NCBI GenBank assembly: GCA_965229785.1
Contig: CBDDJS010000001.1
Coordinates: 4,402,001-4,466,000 of the forward strand
Source: JAWPMT01 sp965229785
GTDB taxonomy: Bacteria > Bacteroidota > Bacteroidia > Cytophagales > Cyclobacteriaceae
DNA length: 64,000 nucleotides
Reading direction: 5' to 3'
The notes beneath the pieces are model-generated. The model searched no databases. It was given only the letters and a program-made list of their open reading frames with translations, and was not told where the DNA came from. Shown here piece by piece: positions 42,381 through 52,218 of this stretch. Every line of letters begins with the position of its first letter. The stretch's first letter is position 1. Made by a program: the position numbers and the translations under genes.

Positions 42381-42980
42381 ATGAAGACCCGTCATCAAAT
42401 CTTATTGCTGCTTTGCTTTTTGAGTTCCAATATATTGCTCGCTCAAGAAGGCTATCTGGCCATCAGGACTGGCTACAGCAACACCACATTGACTTCAAAT
42501 TCCACTTCCGATATCTCATTGAGTCCGCGACATACATGGCATGCCTCTTTTGTATATTCACAAATTTTGAAAGACAGCCGGTTCGGGTTCTCAATTGAAC
42601 CCGGATATATGATCAAAGGGACAAGTATAGATGTGGACACAATGGACTATAAATTCCACTTCATCAGTACACCCGTCTTGTTTGACTGGTATCCCATAAA
42701 AAACCTACGAATCAACATAGGTCCGGAAGTGGCTTTTCTAGTCGACGCAAAAAATATTAAGAATGATTCCACCAAGGTCAGCTTAAACGACACCTACGAT
42801 AACTCTCTTGAAATTTCCGGGATCATTGGAGCCAGTTATTCACTTTCCTTTTTCGCAGACCTGGGGATTCGATACAACAGATCCTTTACTCCACTGGTCT
42901 CTTCAGATCCGGCTTTAAAAAGAGAAGACCTTTTCAGTGAGTACTTTCAGGTATTTCTTCTACTGAAAATAGCCAACTAA
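42381..42980 (+). CDS. Small outer-membrane beta-barrel protein (PorT-like)
   Basis: 199 residues with a signal peptide (ILLLLCFLSSNILLAQ). Strand pattern GYLAIRTGYS, HASFVYSQIL, FGFSIEPGYMIKG, LRINIGPEVAFLV, YSLSFFADLGIRY, FQVFLLLKIAN fits an eight-stranded porin-like barrel of the common Bacteroidota family. No SD site is seen. No operon partners. Confidence 0.82.
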   Translation: MKTRHQILLLLCFLSSNILLAQEGYLAIRTGYSNTTLTSNSTSDISLSPRHTWHASFVYSQILKDSRFGFSIEPGYMIKGTSIDVDTMDYKFHFISTPVLFDWYPIKNLRINIGPEVAFLVDAKNIKNDSTKVSLNDTYDNSLEISGIIGASYSLSFFADLGIRYNRSFTPLVSSDPALKREDLFSEYFQVFLLLKIAN

Positions 42981-43022
42981 AAAGGTCTTACTTAAAATCC
43001 TTATTGAAGGGTTATCGGACTA

Positions 43023-44702
43023 CTATTCCGGTGTTTTCTCTTCAGGCCATTCTTTTTTGAAGTCACCCCAGAATTGCTCTACAGTAGATTTCATATCTTT
43101 TCGAAGCAAGAAGATTCCAACAAGGTTTGGCAAGGTCATTACAGCAATGGTGATCCCTGAAAGGGTCCAGATAATGGTAGTGTCCGTAAATGCCGCAAGA
43201 CAAAAAGCCACTACATAGACAATTCGGTAATAAATCACGGATTTACTACCGAAGAGGAATGTCATGGCACGGTCACCATAATATGACCAGGAAATGGCCG
43301 TACTAAATGCAAACAGTAATAATCCGATGGAAACAATATATTGCCCCCATTCTCCGAAAAATCCTTTTTGGAAAGCTATGGCGGTCAATGGCGCACTATG
43401 CACCAGTGATTTTCCGCGCAGTACGACATTTGTAGAGGTTGGTTTACCTTCTGAGATAGCCAATGGCCCAGAATACAGATTTCCGGTTTCTACATCGAAT
43501 ACCAATACTTTTTCTGCCAAAGAGCGTGCATGGATCACGGACACATTATTCGGGAGAGAGCCGTTGCTCACACGAGCTTCACCATTGTACAACGGTAAAG
43601 GCGCCTCACCACTGATATGACCGTAAAGTTGCGCTCGTCCATCGTCGGTAGTGTCTGTATAAGCTCCCTGGACGATGGCCAGGTCTGACAATTGGAATTC
43701 ATTTTGATGTTTCTCATTCCATACTCCCGAAGACAGAAGTACCAGTCCGGTCACAGTACAAATGACAATGGTGTCGATAAATGGCTCCAGAATGGCCACC
43801 AAGCCTTCAGATACGGGCTCATGGCCTTTTGCAGAAGCGTGCGCGATAGGTGCACTACCCTGGCCTGCTTCATTTGAGAATAACCCTCGTCCTACTCCTT
43901 TGTTGAAGGCAAAAGCAATCGAAGCTCCCAGAAAACCTCCGGAAGCTGCAGATCCGGTAAATAAGTCTGCGAAAATAGAAACGAAAGATGGTCCGATATT
44001 TCCAAGGTTGGCAAAAATCACCGCGAAGGCACCGATGAAATAAATGATGGCCATGGAAGGCACCAATTTCTCAGTAACCGCCGCAATTCGCTTAATTCCA
44101 CCAATGATGACGAATCCTAACAAAATAGCAAGCACTATTCCCGTTGCTACTTTATCAATACCGAATGTGGCGAAAAGCGAGTTTGAAATACTATTGATCT
44201 GAGGCAAACTACCTGTCCCGAATGATGACAATACGGTAGCCACAGCAAATATGGCTGCCAGCCAGCCCATGTTCAGCTTATTCTTCATGTAATACATGGG
44301 GCCTCCTGCCATGGTACCGTCTTCCGCTTTTTCCCGATACTTATGGGATAGGGTTACCTCAACGAATTTGGTACACATACCTACTGCGGCCGTCATAAGC
44401 ATCCAAAACAGTGCGGCGGGGCCTCCGATGTGCACCGCAAGAGCTACGCCAGCGATGTTACCTGTTCCTACTGTTCCTGAAAGTGCAGTAGCAAGCGCCT
44501 GAAAGTGGGAGGTATCACCTTCGTCATCGGCTTTGTCGAACTTGCCTTTTACAACTTTGATCGCAAACCCAAAATATCTGATTTGGGGAAATTTCAGGTA
44601 TATGGTAAAGAAAAGTCCTGTTCCCAGCAAAGCATAAGGAAACCAGGCGGCACTCCCTATATAGCTATCGATCAGGGCCAGAATATCATTGAGTTGCTGC
44701 AT
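43023..44702 (-). CDS. Sodium:alanine/glycine symporter (AGCS family) with an inserted loop
   Basis: Start at 44702 (MQQLNDILALI) gives 559 residues; the longer frame adds only a non-conserved leader. The hydrophobic pattern and the ALSGTVGTGNIAGVALAV and GGPAALFWM segments identify the AGCS family that imports alanine or glycine with sodium. Family members are usually about 450-490 residues. Here about 90 extra residues (roughly 340-440, from NEKHQNEFQLSDLAI to the HSAPLTAIAFQ region) sit between two membrane segments and would face the periplasm. Confidence 0.9.
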   Translation of the reverse strand: MQQLNDILALIDSYIGSAAWFPYALLGTGLFFTIYLKFPQIRYFGFAIKVVKGKFDKADDEGDTSHFQALATALSGTVGTGNIAGVALAVHIGGPAALFWMLMTAAVGMCTKFVEVTLSHKYREKAEDGTMAGGPMYYMKNKLNMGWLAAIFAVATVLSSFGTGSLPQINSISNSLFATFGIDKVATGIVLAILLGFVIIGGIKRIAAVTEKLVPSMAIIYFIGAFAVIFANLGNIGPSFVSIFADLFTGSAASGGFLGASIAFAFNKGVGRGLFSNEAGQGSAPIAHASAKGHEPVSEGLVAILEPFIDTIVICTVTGLVLLSSGVWNEKHQNEFQLSDLAIVQGAYTDTTDDGRAQLYGHISGEAPLPLYNGEARVSNGSLPNNVSVIHARSLAEKVLVFDVETGNLYSGPLAISEGKPTSTNVVLRGKSLVHSAPLTAIAFQKGFFGEWGQYIVSIGLLLFAFSTAISWSYYGDRAMTFLFGSKSVIYYRIVYVVAFCLAAFTDTTIIWTLSGITIAVMTLPNLVGIFLLRKDMKSTVEQFWGDFKKEWPEEKTPE

Positions 44703-44840
44703 ACAAAAATTGAAGTTAGGTAAATCGCAATCCGACAAAAATAAAGATATTGCCCTACGGACCAAGACTGGTGAAAATTTAATTATACCTGTATCGGATA
44801 TGACACGATGAATGGTGGGGTCTGTTAATAAATTACATCT

Positions 44841-45227
44841 ATGGCAGAAAGAAGAAACTTAAGTTCCGGAGCTCCCTGGGAAGCACATGTGGGATATTCC
44901 CGGGCAGTGCGCATTGGTCAAACCATCGAAATTTCCGGGACCGCACCAGTAAAAGAGGGTAAAACCATGGAGGGTACGCCATATGAACAAGCGGTCAGAT
45001 GTCTGGAAATTATCCAGGAAAGTTTGGAGAAACTTGGAAGCAGCCTGAATGACGTGATCCGTACCCGTATGTTTGTAACTGATATCAGTCAATGGGAGGA
45101 AATTGGACGTGCCCACGGCGAATTCTTCCAGGGGATCAATCCAGCCACCAGTATGGTGGAAGTGTCCAAACTGATCGATGATCGAATGGTCGTCGAGATT
45201 GAAGCAACAGCAGTGGTCAACGACTAA
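44841..45227 (+). CDS. RidA family protein (reactive imine deaminase)
   Basis: 128 residues, normal length. The Arg in NDVIRTRMFVTDISQW is the conserved catalytic residue and the C-terminal VVEIEATAVV is the family end. Members hydrolyse imine or enamine intermediates of PLP enzymes, but this one has an N-terminus (APWEAHVGYSRAVRIGQTIEISGTAPV) of the less-studied Rid subgroup. Divergent from the AGCS symporter at 44702. Confidence 0.92.
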   Translation: MAERRNLSSGAPWEAHVGYSRAVRIGQTIEISGTAPVKEGKTMEGTPYEQAVRCLEIIQESLEKLGSSLNDVIRTRMFVTDISQWEEIGRAHGEFFQGINPATSMVEVSKLIDDRMVVEIEATAVVND

Positions 45228-45326
45228 TTATTCAGGAAGCAGGTCAGAGGTTCATAAACTGTTGACAACCCCGGACCAGCACTATTCCAGGTCATTCATT
45301 ACGTCGGCACCAAGAGCACCATGTTA

Positions 45327-47234
45327 TTAAGTCTTCTTCCTTACAATGATCGAGGTACCATCCAGCTCTCCCATCATTTCATAGGCTTCTCTGAGTTTAG
45401 GGTAGTAGCGTACATCAAAGGAATTGGTACGAGTCCAGAATAAGAAAGTAATGTTGACTTTTGAGCCAATCTGTGATACGTTGAGGGTCATATCCATCAA
45501 TCGGTCGGGCAATCGAATGATTTTATTTTCCGGAAGCGATTCGAAGGCATACTCTTCTGAAAGTTCTATGGAAAGTTGATAGCTATATCGTTTATTGAAA
45601 TAGAAATCTACAGGGAATAATCGATCCTCCGCCTTGAAGGGATTTTCTCTGAAGATCAACTCATCAAAGGCCAATGGGATCAATATCAAATCATCCTCTG
45701 TTTCTCGTTCCAGTCGCGCAGTGACCACCCTACTGGTCAATTCATCTTCCGCGATAGCCACTTCCTGCACTTCCCAATCCGATTTGAATAAAGTTTCAGG
45801 CTGGTCACCTGCTGCCAGCATCCCATAATCTTTCATATTTAGTGCCAGGTCTCCTTTGATCGAATCTCCTGAGATGGTGAGTTTGACTTCACTGGATCTT
45901 TGATCTTTGGCCACCCTGGTAAGATCTACCCAATCCACCTGATCACCAAGCACCAATCCTTTACCATTCAGATATTCACTATCGAGGTAGCCAAAAGGCA
46001 AACGGTTCATTGGATCCAGTAAGTACGTTTGACCATCTATTTTCAATCGCACTACTGTGGCAATGAGTCGGTCTCGAAAAGGATAATTATAGCTAATGGC
46101 TCCGTTGAATCTAGGGCTAAACAACACTGGTCGCGCATCTAATCCTGCCTGCTCCAGGATCTGAAATAAGGTAAGTCCCATTGAACTCGCATTTCCGGTC
46201 TTACCTTCCATCATTTTTTTAAAGCCCACATCGGGATACACACCATAGTACTTATTCCAGGTGAATGTCTTTTTGAACCTGGCATATATTTCCTGCGCTC
46301 TTTGCAACGGGTCAGATGCGGTGGAAAGCGGGAAAGCGGTAAAATCCTTCTTACCTGTATAATATAACTTGAATCGCTGGCTGTTTTGCAGATCCCGGGT
46401 CACATCTTCCCAGGTCTTTAGAAAGTTCTTTTCGTATTCGGGGGTTCTAAGGGTCTGGATCTGAAAAACCAGTTTTGAGAGATAGTCATCTCTTGAGGTC
46501 ATGAAGGGTTCCTTTCTAAAAGCCGGAATGTTCTCCATCACCCAAAAGGCCTTCAGGTCCTGATAGGTGTAACGGCCAAAAGGTTTCCTGACTTTATCAA
46601 GCTCCATGTTAGAGGCTTTGGTCTGTAAATGTCCTTGCAATTGGAAAACATAGACATAAAATGCCGGTATTGTTACTGCAAAATGGCTGTACTTCACAGG
46701 ATAGTCTCGCTGAAATTCCCAATCATCCAACTGATCAATAAAAGGTGAATGTTTCGTGTAAGCAATTTCCAACACTGAGTTCACCTTGACATTTGGCAAT
46801 GTAAAAGAGACCTCTTTGGTATGCTCACTGAGATCAACTTTGTATATTTCCCTTTTTGAGAGTGTAGAACTTTCTATCCGTCCGGTTTCCGGGTTGAAAT
46901 TATAGGTAGTAGCTTTAATTCCATCTACGGTTTCGCGCTGGTCAGCCATGTTTCCACCCAGGTATAACGGAATTTTGACATCTCCCATGTCCAGGGCATC
47001 CTTTTTCAAAATCCTGATCCGATAGACATGTTCAGTGGAAGCAACCCAGGTATTGATCCTACGATCATACCTTACTTCCGTGTGTCCATTATTCACAAGG
47101 AAAACCGCCGAAGCTTCATCGTCCAAAACTCCAAAATCCAGCATATTGACGGGTCGTGGCTCAGTCAATTGACTGTAGCCAAGCACAGCCAGGAAGCAGG
47201 AAAGGGTAAGTAGCAAAATCTTTTTCGTCATCAT
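45327..47234 (-). CDS. DUF3857-domain protein with degenerate transglutaminase domain
   Basis: 635 residues, signal peptide MTKKILLLTLSCFLAVLGYS. The N-terminal half is a DUF3857 domain (EHVYRIRILKKDALDMGDVKIP, KVDLSEHTKEVSFTLPNVKVNSVLEI); the centre, around FTWNKYYGVYPDV and NASSMGLTLFQILEQAGLDARPVL, is a transglutaminase-like fold, but the catalytic Cys position of the GNC motif reads Ala (GNASS), so peptide-crosslinking or protease activity is unlikely. Common in Bacteroidota and of unknown function. Exported to the periplasm. Confidence 0.88.
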   Translation of the reverse strand: MMTKKILLLTLSCFLAVLGYSQLTEPRPVNMLDFGVLDDEASAVFLVNNGHTEVRYDRRINTWVASTEHVYRIRILKKDALDMGDVKIPLYLGGNMADQRETVDGIKATTYNFNPETGRIESSTLSKREIYKVDLSEHTKEVSFTLPNVKVNSVLEIAYTKHSPFIDQLDDWEFQRDYPVKYSHFAVTIPAFYVYVFQLQGHLQTKASNMELDKVRKPFGRYTYQDLKAFWVMENIPAFRKEPFMTSRDDYLSKLVFQIQTLRTPEYEKNFLKTWEDVTRDLQNSQRFKLYYTGKKDFTAFPLSTASDPLQRAQEIYARFKKTFTWNKYYGVYPDVGFKKMMEGKTGNASSMGLTLFQILEQAGLDARPVLFSPRFNGAISYNYPFRDRLIATVVRLKIDGQTYLLDPMNRLPFGYLDSEYLNGKGLVLGDQVDWVDLTRVAKDQRSSEVKLTISGDSIKGDLALNMKDYGMLAAGDQPETLFKSDWEVQEVAIAEDELTSRVVTARLERETEDDLILIPLAFDELIFRENPFKAEDRLFPVDFYFNKRYSYQLSIELSEEYAFESLPENKIIRLPDRLMDMTLNVSQIGSKVNITFLFWTRTNSFDVRYYPKLREAYEMMGELDGTSIIVRKKT

Positions 47235-47439
47235 GGTTGGCTATCTTGTTTTAGTTGTAAAAAATCAAGTAAGGTTATTACCTCAAAGATCAGTTATTGT
47301 CCTCAATTTAAAAGTTTCGGCTTACAATAATACTCCCGCCCCATTCAACCATCAATTCATGAGATTCTTTAGCACTTATACCATGCTCCGGGGGTCAGCA
47401 AAGCGTTGAATATCGTGGTATATTAAGTTCCTCTGAAAC

Positions 47440-48708
47440 TCAATATCCATACTTCTCCTGCCAGCGGGCACGCAAGAACTTGCGCAGCTCTTCTTCCCGA
47501 GGATTTTTGCCTGGGTCATAAAATTTGGTATTCGAGAGTTCTTCAGGCAGAAATTCCATTGCAGCGAAATTCCCTGGGAAATCATGTGCGTATTTGTAAC
47601 CCTGGCCGTAGCCAGAATCCTTCATCAGTTTAGTTGGGGCATTTCTGATGGCCATCGGAACGGCTAAATCACCTTTTTCCTTAACGGCTTGTTGTGCTTT
47701 ACCGATGGCCATATAACTGGCATTGCTTTTAGGGGAACTAGCCAGGTACGTTGTACACTGACTCAATATGATCCTGCTTTCAGGATACCCAATCAGGTTA
47801 ACCGCCTGAAAGCAACTGGTAGCCATGACCAACGCGGTAGGATTGGCATTGCCAATATCTTCGGAAGCCAGAATCACTAATCGTCGGGCGATGAATTTCA
47901 CATCTTCTCCTCCTTCGATCATTCTGGCCAGGTAATACACGGCAGCGTTGGGATCACTACCTCGAATGGATTTAATGAAAGCACTGATGATATCATAGTG
48001 CATCTCACCTTGCTTATCGTAGAGTACTGTCTTGCGCTGAGCAATATGTATGACAGCCTCGTCCATTATGGTAATTTCTGTTCCTTCATGGCTTTTGACG
48101 ACCAACTCGAACAGGTTAAGTAGCTTCCGGGCATCTCCGCCCGACAGATTGAACAGTGCTTCCGTTTCCTTCAGCTCTACCGTCATTTTTTTCATCTCCT
48201 CATCCTCGCCAAGTGCCCGCTTGATGATTTCCTCCAGGTCCTTTTTTTCCAGGTGGTTCAGTGTGTAAACCTGACTTCTGGATAACAAAGCGCTGTTCAC
48301 TTCAAAACTGGGATTTTCGGTGGTGGCACCGATCAGGGTAATCGTCCCTTTTTCAACGGCACCCAGTAAGGCGTCCTGTTGCGCTTTATTGAATCGATGG
48401 ATCTCATCAATGAACAGTATGCTTTTGCTACCCGGCCGTACTTTGGCAATCACTTCCCGAACTTCCTTTACCCCTGCACTGATGGCACTTAGGGTATGAA
48501 AAGGTAACTTGACCTCATTTGCAATGATGTTCGCCATAGTTGTTTTTCCTGTCCCAGGAGGGCCCCACAAGATCATGGAAGGCACACGGCCTTGTTGAAT
48601 GGCTCTTCGGAGCACCCCTTTTTCTCCCACGAGGTGATCCTGACCGATCAGGTCATCAAGCGACTTAGGTCGCATGCGTTCAGCTAAGGGAGAATGATCT
48701 TGAAACAT
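47440..48708 (-). CDS. rarA: Replication-associated recombination protein A (RarA/MgsA)
   Basis: AAA+ ATPase that acts at stalled forks and single-strand/double-strand junctions. Walker A ILWGPPGTGKTTMANI, Walker B SILFIDEIHRFNKAQQD, sensor region TTENPSFEVNSALLSRSQVY, and the MgsA C-terminal domain with RRLVILASEDIGNANPTAL. The ATG at 48708 is preceded directly by a TTG; the ATG is chosen. 423 residues is the normal length. Confidence 0.95.
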   Translation of the reverse strand: MFQDHSPLAERMRPKSLDDLIGQDHLVGEKGVLRRAIQQGRVPSMILWGPPGTGKTTMANIIANEVKLPFHTLSAISAGVKEVREVIAKVRPGSKSILFIDEIHRFNKAQQDALLGAVEKGTITLIGATTENPSFEVNSALLSRSQVYTLNHLEKKDLEEIIKRALGEDEEMKKMTVELKETEALFNLSGGDARKLLNLFELVVKSHEGTEITIMDEAVIHIAQRKTVLYDKQGEMHYDIISAFIKSIRGSDPNAAVYYLARMIEGGEDVKFIARRLVILASEDIGNANPTALVMATSCFQAVNLIGYPESRIILSQCTTYLASSPKSNASYMAIGKAQQAVKEKGDLAVPMAIRNAPTKLMKDSGYGQGYKYAHDFPGNFAAMEFLPEELSNTKFYDPGKNPREEELRKFLRARWQEKYGY

Positions 48709-48783
48709 CAAGACGAATGTAGCAATTCCAGTTCAAGCAAAATACCTCTTAAGCCGCTGAATTTTACATTGACCTTAAAGCCG

Positions 48784-49665
48784 TCATTTTTTCAATACGA
48801 TCAGATTGCCCCCTAATATCATTGCTACCCCACCTACGGACCAGACATTTAATTCATAGTCTTCCAATAAAACAGAGATGACGAGTGCAATCACGGGAAT
48901 CGTAATCAGCACATAAGCCGCTCTATCCGGCCCAATTTGACCAATCAATGTCAGATAGGCGCCAAAAGCAGTAATGGAGCCAAAAACAGCAAGGTAGATC
49001 AGTGACCATAAGTAGTCGGATTGCCAATCAAATGTTGGAGAGATACCGGAAAAAGTGGCAATTAATGCCATGCCCATAGCTCCGTACACCATACCAAATG
49101 CATTGGTCTGTAAAACCGGGATACCTCTGGATTGGTTAGCGGCAGAAGTCACGTTACCCATCGAAGCAAATACCACTGAAAGCACGCAAACAACTACACT
49201 ATACACTGGGAGCGACTCATATTGAACGCCTGTGAGGTCATTATAAAACAAGGCAAAAGTTCCGATCAGGCCCAGTCCTGCTCCCAGAAACACTTTTTTG
49301 ACAGTTTTCCGTCCAAGGAAAATGGTCCCGAAGAAAATATTAAAAAAAATGATCGTAGAAAAAGCAATGGCAACCAATGCGCTGGTCAACTCCTCTTCAG
49401 CTTCATAGACCAACCAATAATTGACGCCAAATAAGAGCACACCCTGCAGTGCCATTCGGGCATGTTCAATTGGAGAAAAACGCAAATTTATTTTCCTGAT
49501 CATTGAATACGCCAGCAGTATTAATCCAGCCAGGAAAAACCGATAGCTGACAGACCATAATGGATCCACATGCCCTAGTTGGAATTTGATCACATACCAG
49601 GTAGACCCCCAAATCAATGCCGGAACAATGAATAATAATATCTGTGAACCGCGAAACTGAGACAT
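48784..49665 (-). CDS. EamA-family (DMT) transporter
   Basis: 293 residues with ten predicted membrane segments in two EamA repeats (PALIWGSTWYVIKFQLG near the N-terminus; AVFGSITAFGAYLTL in the second). Probably exports a metabolite; substrate unknown. It begins 8 bases after the threonine-aldolase-like gene, so the two are probably co-transcribed, which weakly suggests amino-acid export. Confidence 0.88.
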   Translation of the reverse strand: MSQFRGSQILLFIVPALIWGSTWYVIKFQLGHVDPLWSVSYRFFLAGLILLAYSMIRKINLRFSPIEHARMALQGVLLFGVNYWLVYEAEEELTSALVAIAFSTIIFFNIFFGTIFLGRKTVKKVFLGAGLGLIGTFALFYNDLTGVQYESLPVYSVVVCVLSVVFASMGNVTSAANQSRGIPVLQTNAFGMVYGAMGMALIATFSGISPTFDWQSDYLWSLIYLAVFGSITAFGAYLTLIGQIGPDRAAYVLITIPVIALVISVLLEDYELNVWSVGGVAMILGGNLIVLKK

Positions 49666-49673
49666 GTTAAGGG

Positions 49674-50690
49674 TTAGGATATCGCTTTAAAAACATTGAT
49701 CAACTCCTCCAACTGTGTGTCGGTAAAATCCAAATGGGTCACAAAACGAACCAATCCCGGACCAAAACCGACGGCATCTACCCCTTTTGCGCTTAGTTGA
49801 TCTAACATCCACTTTTCTGACTTCCCTTCCAAGGCGAGGATCACGATGTTGGTATCAACCGGATAAACTTCCTTTACATAGGGGATCTTTTCAGCTTCCT
49901 GTCCAATGATCCTTGCTCGTTCATGGTCTTGTTTCAGCCGATCCACATGATGGTCCAGCGCGTAGCTACAGGCTGCTGCAAGATATCCAGCCTGACGCAT
50001 GCCTCCTCCAAAAACTTTACGCACTCTTTTTGCTTGTTTGATATGGGCTTTGGTGCCCAATAAAACAGAGCCAACCGGCGCTCCCATGCCTTTTGAAAAA
50101 CAGACAGAAATCGTATCGAACACAGCACCATAATCTTTTGGCGTGGTGCCTGATTCCACAATGGCATTGAATAATCTGGCGCCATCCAGATGCAGTGCCA
50201 AATCGTTTTCATTACATACAGCACGTATACTCTGTAACTCCTCCAACGCATAAAAACTTCCGCCTCCTTTATTCATGGTGTTTTCCAGGGAAACCAATTT
50301 CGTACGTGGGAAATGAATATCATCAGGATTGATACTGGCAGAAATCTGTTCCGCTGTGAGCCTGCCACGGTCCCCGTCCAGCAACTTGGGAGATATCATA
50401 GAATTGGAAGCCAGTCCACCTCCTTCATACAGATAGATATGAGAATACTTATGACAAATGACTTCATCCTGCGGTTGGGTCAATATTCTCAAACCAATCT
50501 GATTGGTCATGGTACCTGAAGGGCAATAAAGAGCTGCTTCCATCCCAAAAAGGCTGGCCACTTTTTCTTGCAGGGCATTAACAGAAGGGTCAGAGTCAAA
50601 AACATCGTCACCTACTTCTGCCTCAAACATGGCTTCTAACATGCCCTTCGTGGGCTTCGTTACCGTATCACTTCTAAGATCAATCTTCAT
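49674..50690 (-). CDS. ltaE: Low-specificity L-threonine aldolase (PLP-dependent)
   Basis: 338 residues of the beta-eliminating lyase/threonine aldolase family: MKIDLRSDTVTKPTKGMLEAM start, YCPSGTMTNQIGLRI, PLP-binding LHLDGARLFNA, and SVCFSKGMGAPVGSVLLG with the Schiff-base Lys. Splits threonine or allo-threonine to glycine and acetaldehyde. It overlaps the end of the upstream HTTM gene by 11 bases, so the two are translationally coupled, and precedes the EamA transporter. Confidence 0.93.
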   Translation of the reverse strand: MKIDLRSDTVTKPTKGMLEAMFEAEVGDDVFDSDPSVNALQEKVASLFGMEAALYCPSGTMTNQIGLRILTQPQDEVICHKYSHIYLYEGGGLASNSMISPKLLDGDRGRLTAEQISASINPDDIHFPRTKLVSLENTMNKGGGSFYALEELQSIRAVCNENDLALHLDGARLFNAIVESGTTPKDYGAVFDTISVCFSKGMGAPVGSVLLGTKAHIKQAKRVRKVFGGGMRQAGYLAAACSYALDHHVDRLKQDHERARIIGQEAEKIPYVKEVYPVDTNIVILALEGKSEKWMLDQLSAKGVDAVGFGPGLVRFVTHLDFTDTQLEELINVFKAIS

Positions 50691-51999
50691 ATTCCGGGGT
50701 TAACTTCCAATCTGCGTGTCCAAAAAAATTCCATTTAATTTTCGTAAGATCCACTTCCGGATCTACGTTACTGTATCTGGGACTTCCATTGAGTGACATT
50801 TTGAAGTGTGCGTAAACGGCGACCTCTTCCCAGCCCTTCTCTTCGTAAATCTTCTTCAGCCGCTGGGCAAATTGCCAGTTCATGTCAGGGAAGGTTGCCA
50901 GTCTGCTGTATTGTTTATTAGTCAGGTAATCACGGGGATTAACCCATTCTTGTTTTCCTGATTTCTGGTCTTTCACCAAATAGTTGCCATTTCCACTTTT
51001 CGAACGCAACATCATTCGCCAGCTGTATTTATGGCCTTCTTCCGTCCAGTTGACATCCCCCGAAATGAACCAGTGTCGAAGGGGTAACAAAACCTGAATC
51101 GTCAAATAAACTACTACCGCATAAGTCGCCCATTTTGGAAAGGTCCCATTACTCGCAGTAATCGGCTGTTTTTTCTTCAGGAATACTTTTCTAATCGATT
51201 CTCCCGGATAAAAGAATACGGAGAACAAGATCATCAAATAGGGAAAAATCCCGATTTGAAATACGGCGGAATTGAAAAGGTTGAAGAATATTGAAAGAAA
51301 AAAGCCCAATTTTCTGGTCCGGTGGTTGAGCAACAAAAAGACAATGACCCCATCGTAAACGATACCTCCGTAAGCGATGAAATAATGCATCCATTCTTTC
51401 TGAAGTAAAGGACCAATCAGGAAGTAATTCCTTTTGATATGAAACCAAATGGCTATGGGTTTGGCTTGTAACCAATCGGGATAAATTTTATTGATACTGG
51501 CGAACACATATACAATAGCTACCTGGGCTATGAACAGAAAGATATAACCGTAAGCTGTCGTTTCTCTGCGTTCAGTCCATCCTAGTTTTACATCGACGGA
51601 ATACGCTTTATGGGTCGGCAAAAAGGCCATCAATCCTGAAAGAATGATGAGGAGGTAATAATGATTGTTGTAGCTGGACTTTTGCATGAGGTAACTTCCA
51701 AACCACAACAGGCAAAACATAATGGCGGAAAACCGGTAAGCAAAACCAATCATCATGAAAAGCCCGAAAAGCCCCATGAAAAAAAAGTAGAAATACATAC
51801 CATTCCCATCCAGAGGTTGCAACCACTCAAAACCGATGTAAGAAAAGGTGAAATCTGGCTCTATAAATACTCGTCGGACCCAGCCGGTCAGTATCGCTCC
51901 CCAGCATTCAGCGAGAAGTAAAAAACCAAAGCCAATACGAAACACAATCAGGTTACTGTTGTCGACCTCTCTACCAAGAAATTCTTGCAACTGTTTCAT
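50680..51999 (-). CDS. HTTM-domain membrane protein (vitamin K-dependent gamma-carboxylase-like)
   Basis: 439 residues with at least seven membrane segments, then a C-terminal soluble region. The HTTM fold of vitamin K-dependent gamma-carboxylase homologues is suggested by the arrangement of segments, by FNSAVFQIGIFPYLMILF and by KLGFFLSIFFNLF, the lipid-side motifs of this family. Bacterial homologues have mostly unproven function. First gene in the HTTM-ltaE-EamA cluster. Confidence 0.85.
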   Translation of the reverse strand: MKQLQEFLGREVDNSNLIVFRIGFGFLLLAECWGAILTGWVRRVFIEPDFTFSYIGFEWLQPLDGNGMYFYFFFMGLFGLFMMIGFAYRFSAIMFCLLWFGSYLMQKSSYNNHYYLLIILSGLMAFLPTHKAYSVDVKLGWTERRETTAYGYIFLFIAQVAIVYVFASINKIYPDWLQAKPIAIWFHIKRNYFLIGPLLQKEWMHYFIAYGGIVYDGVIVFLLLNHRTRKLGFFLSIFFNLFNSAVFQIGIFPYLMILFSVFFYPGESIRKVFLKKKQPITASNGTFPKWATYAVVVYLTIQVLLPLRHWFISGDVNWTEEGHKYSWRMMLRSKSGNGNYLVKDQKSGKQEWVNPRDYLTNKQYSRLATFPDMNWQFAQRLKKIYEEKGWEEVAVYAHFKMSLNGSPRYSNVDPEVDLTKIKWNFFGHADWKLTPEYED

Positions 52000-52033
52000 A
52001 CGACATAAATCGGAAACGAAATTAGTCGATCAC

Positions 52034-52168
52034 ATGGGAAACTCTAATTCAAAACTCAGTTTTCAGGCAGACAAATCAACCCATTGGATTTGTGTGTTTG
52101 GGATACGACAGGTTTCGCTCAAAATGGAACTCACTCTCAATCAAAAGTCAAGTCTGGAAGGGAAATAG
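52034..52168 (+). CDS. Possible small ORF (44 residues), weakly supported
   Basis: ATG at 52034 to TAG at 52166-52168, just before a terminator-like hairpin at 52191. The translation (MGNSNSKLSFQADKSTHW... ending KSSLEGK) has no signal peptide or known motif. It could equally be a chance frame. The nearby hairpin is the only supporting evidence. Confidence 0.2.
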   Translation: MGNSNSKLSFQADKSTHWICVFGIRQVSLKMELTLNQKSSLEGK

Positions 52169-52190
52169 AAATCGGGGTTGCATAAAAAAG

Positions 52191-52218
52191 AAAAGGGTAC
52201 CCCGTCGGGACCCCTTTT
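52191..52218. terminator. Strong G/C hairpin with U-rich tail on the minus strand
   Basis: AAAAGGGT (52191-52198) pairs with ACCCCTTTT (52210-52218, one bulged C), with an inner CCC/GGG stem. The minus strand continues as CTTTTTTATG after the hairpin, and the plus strand as TTTTACTAAACC. No annotated minus-strand gene lies to its right to terminate, so its role is unclear. Confidence 0.55.

Noticed and set aside
45327..47234. Active transglutaminase
   Set aside because: The expected Cys of the GNC motif reads Ala (GNASS). DUF3857 proteins of this phylum often lack it, so this was treated as a non-enzymatic relative and not as an unusual mutation.
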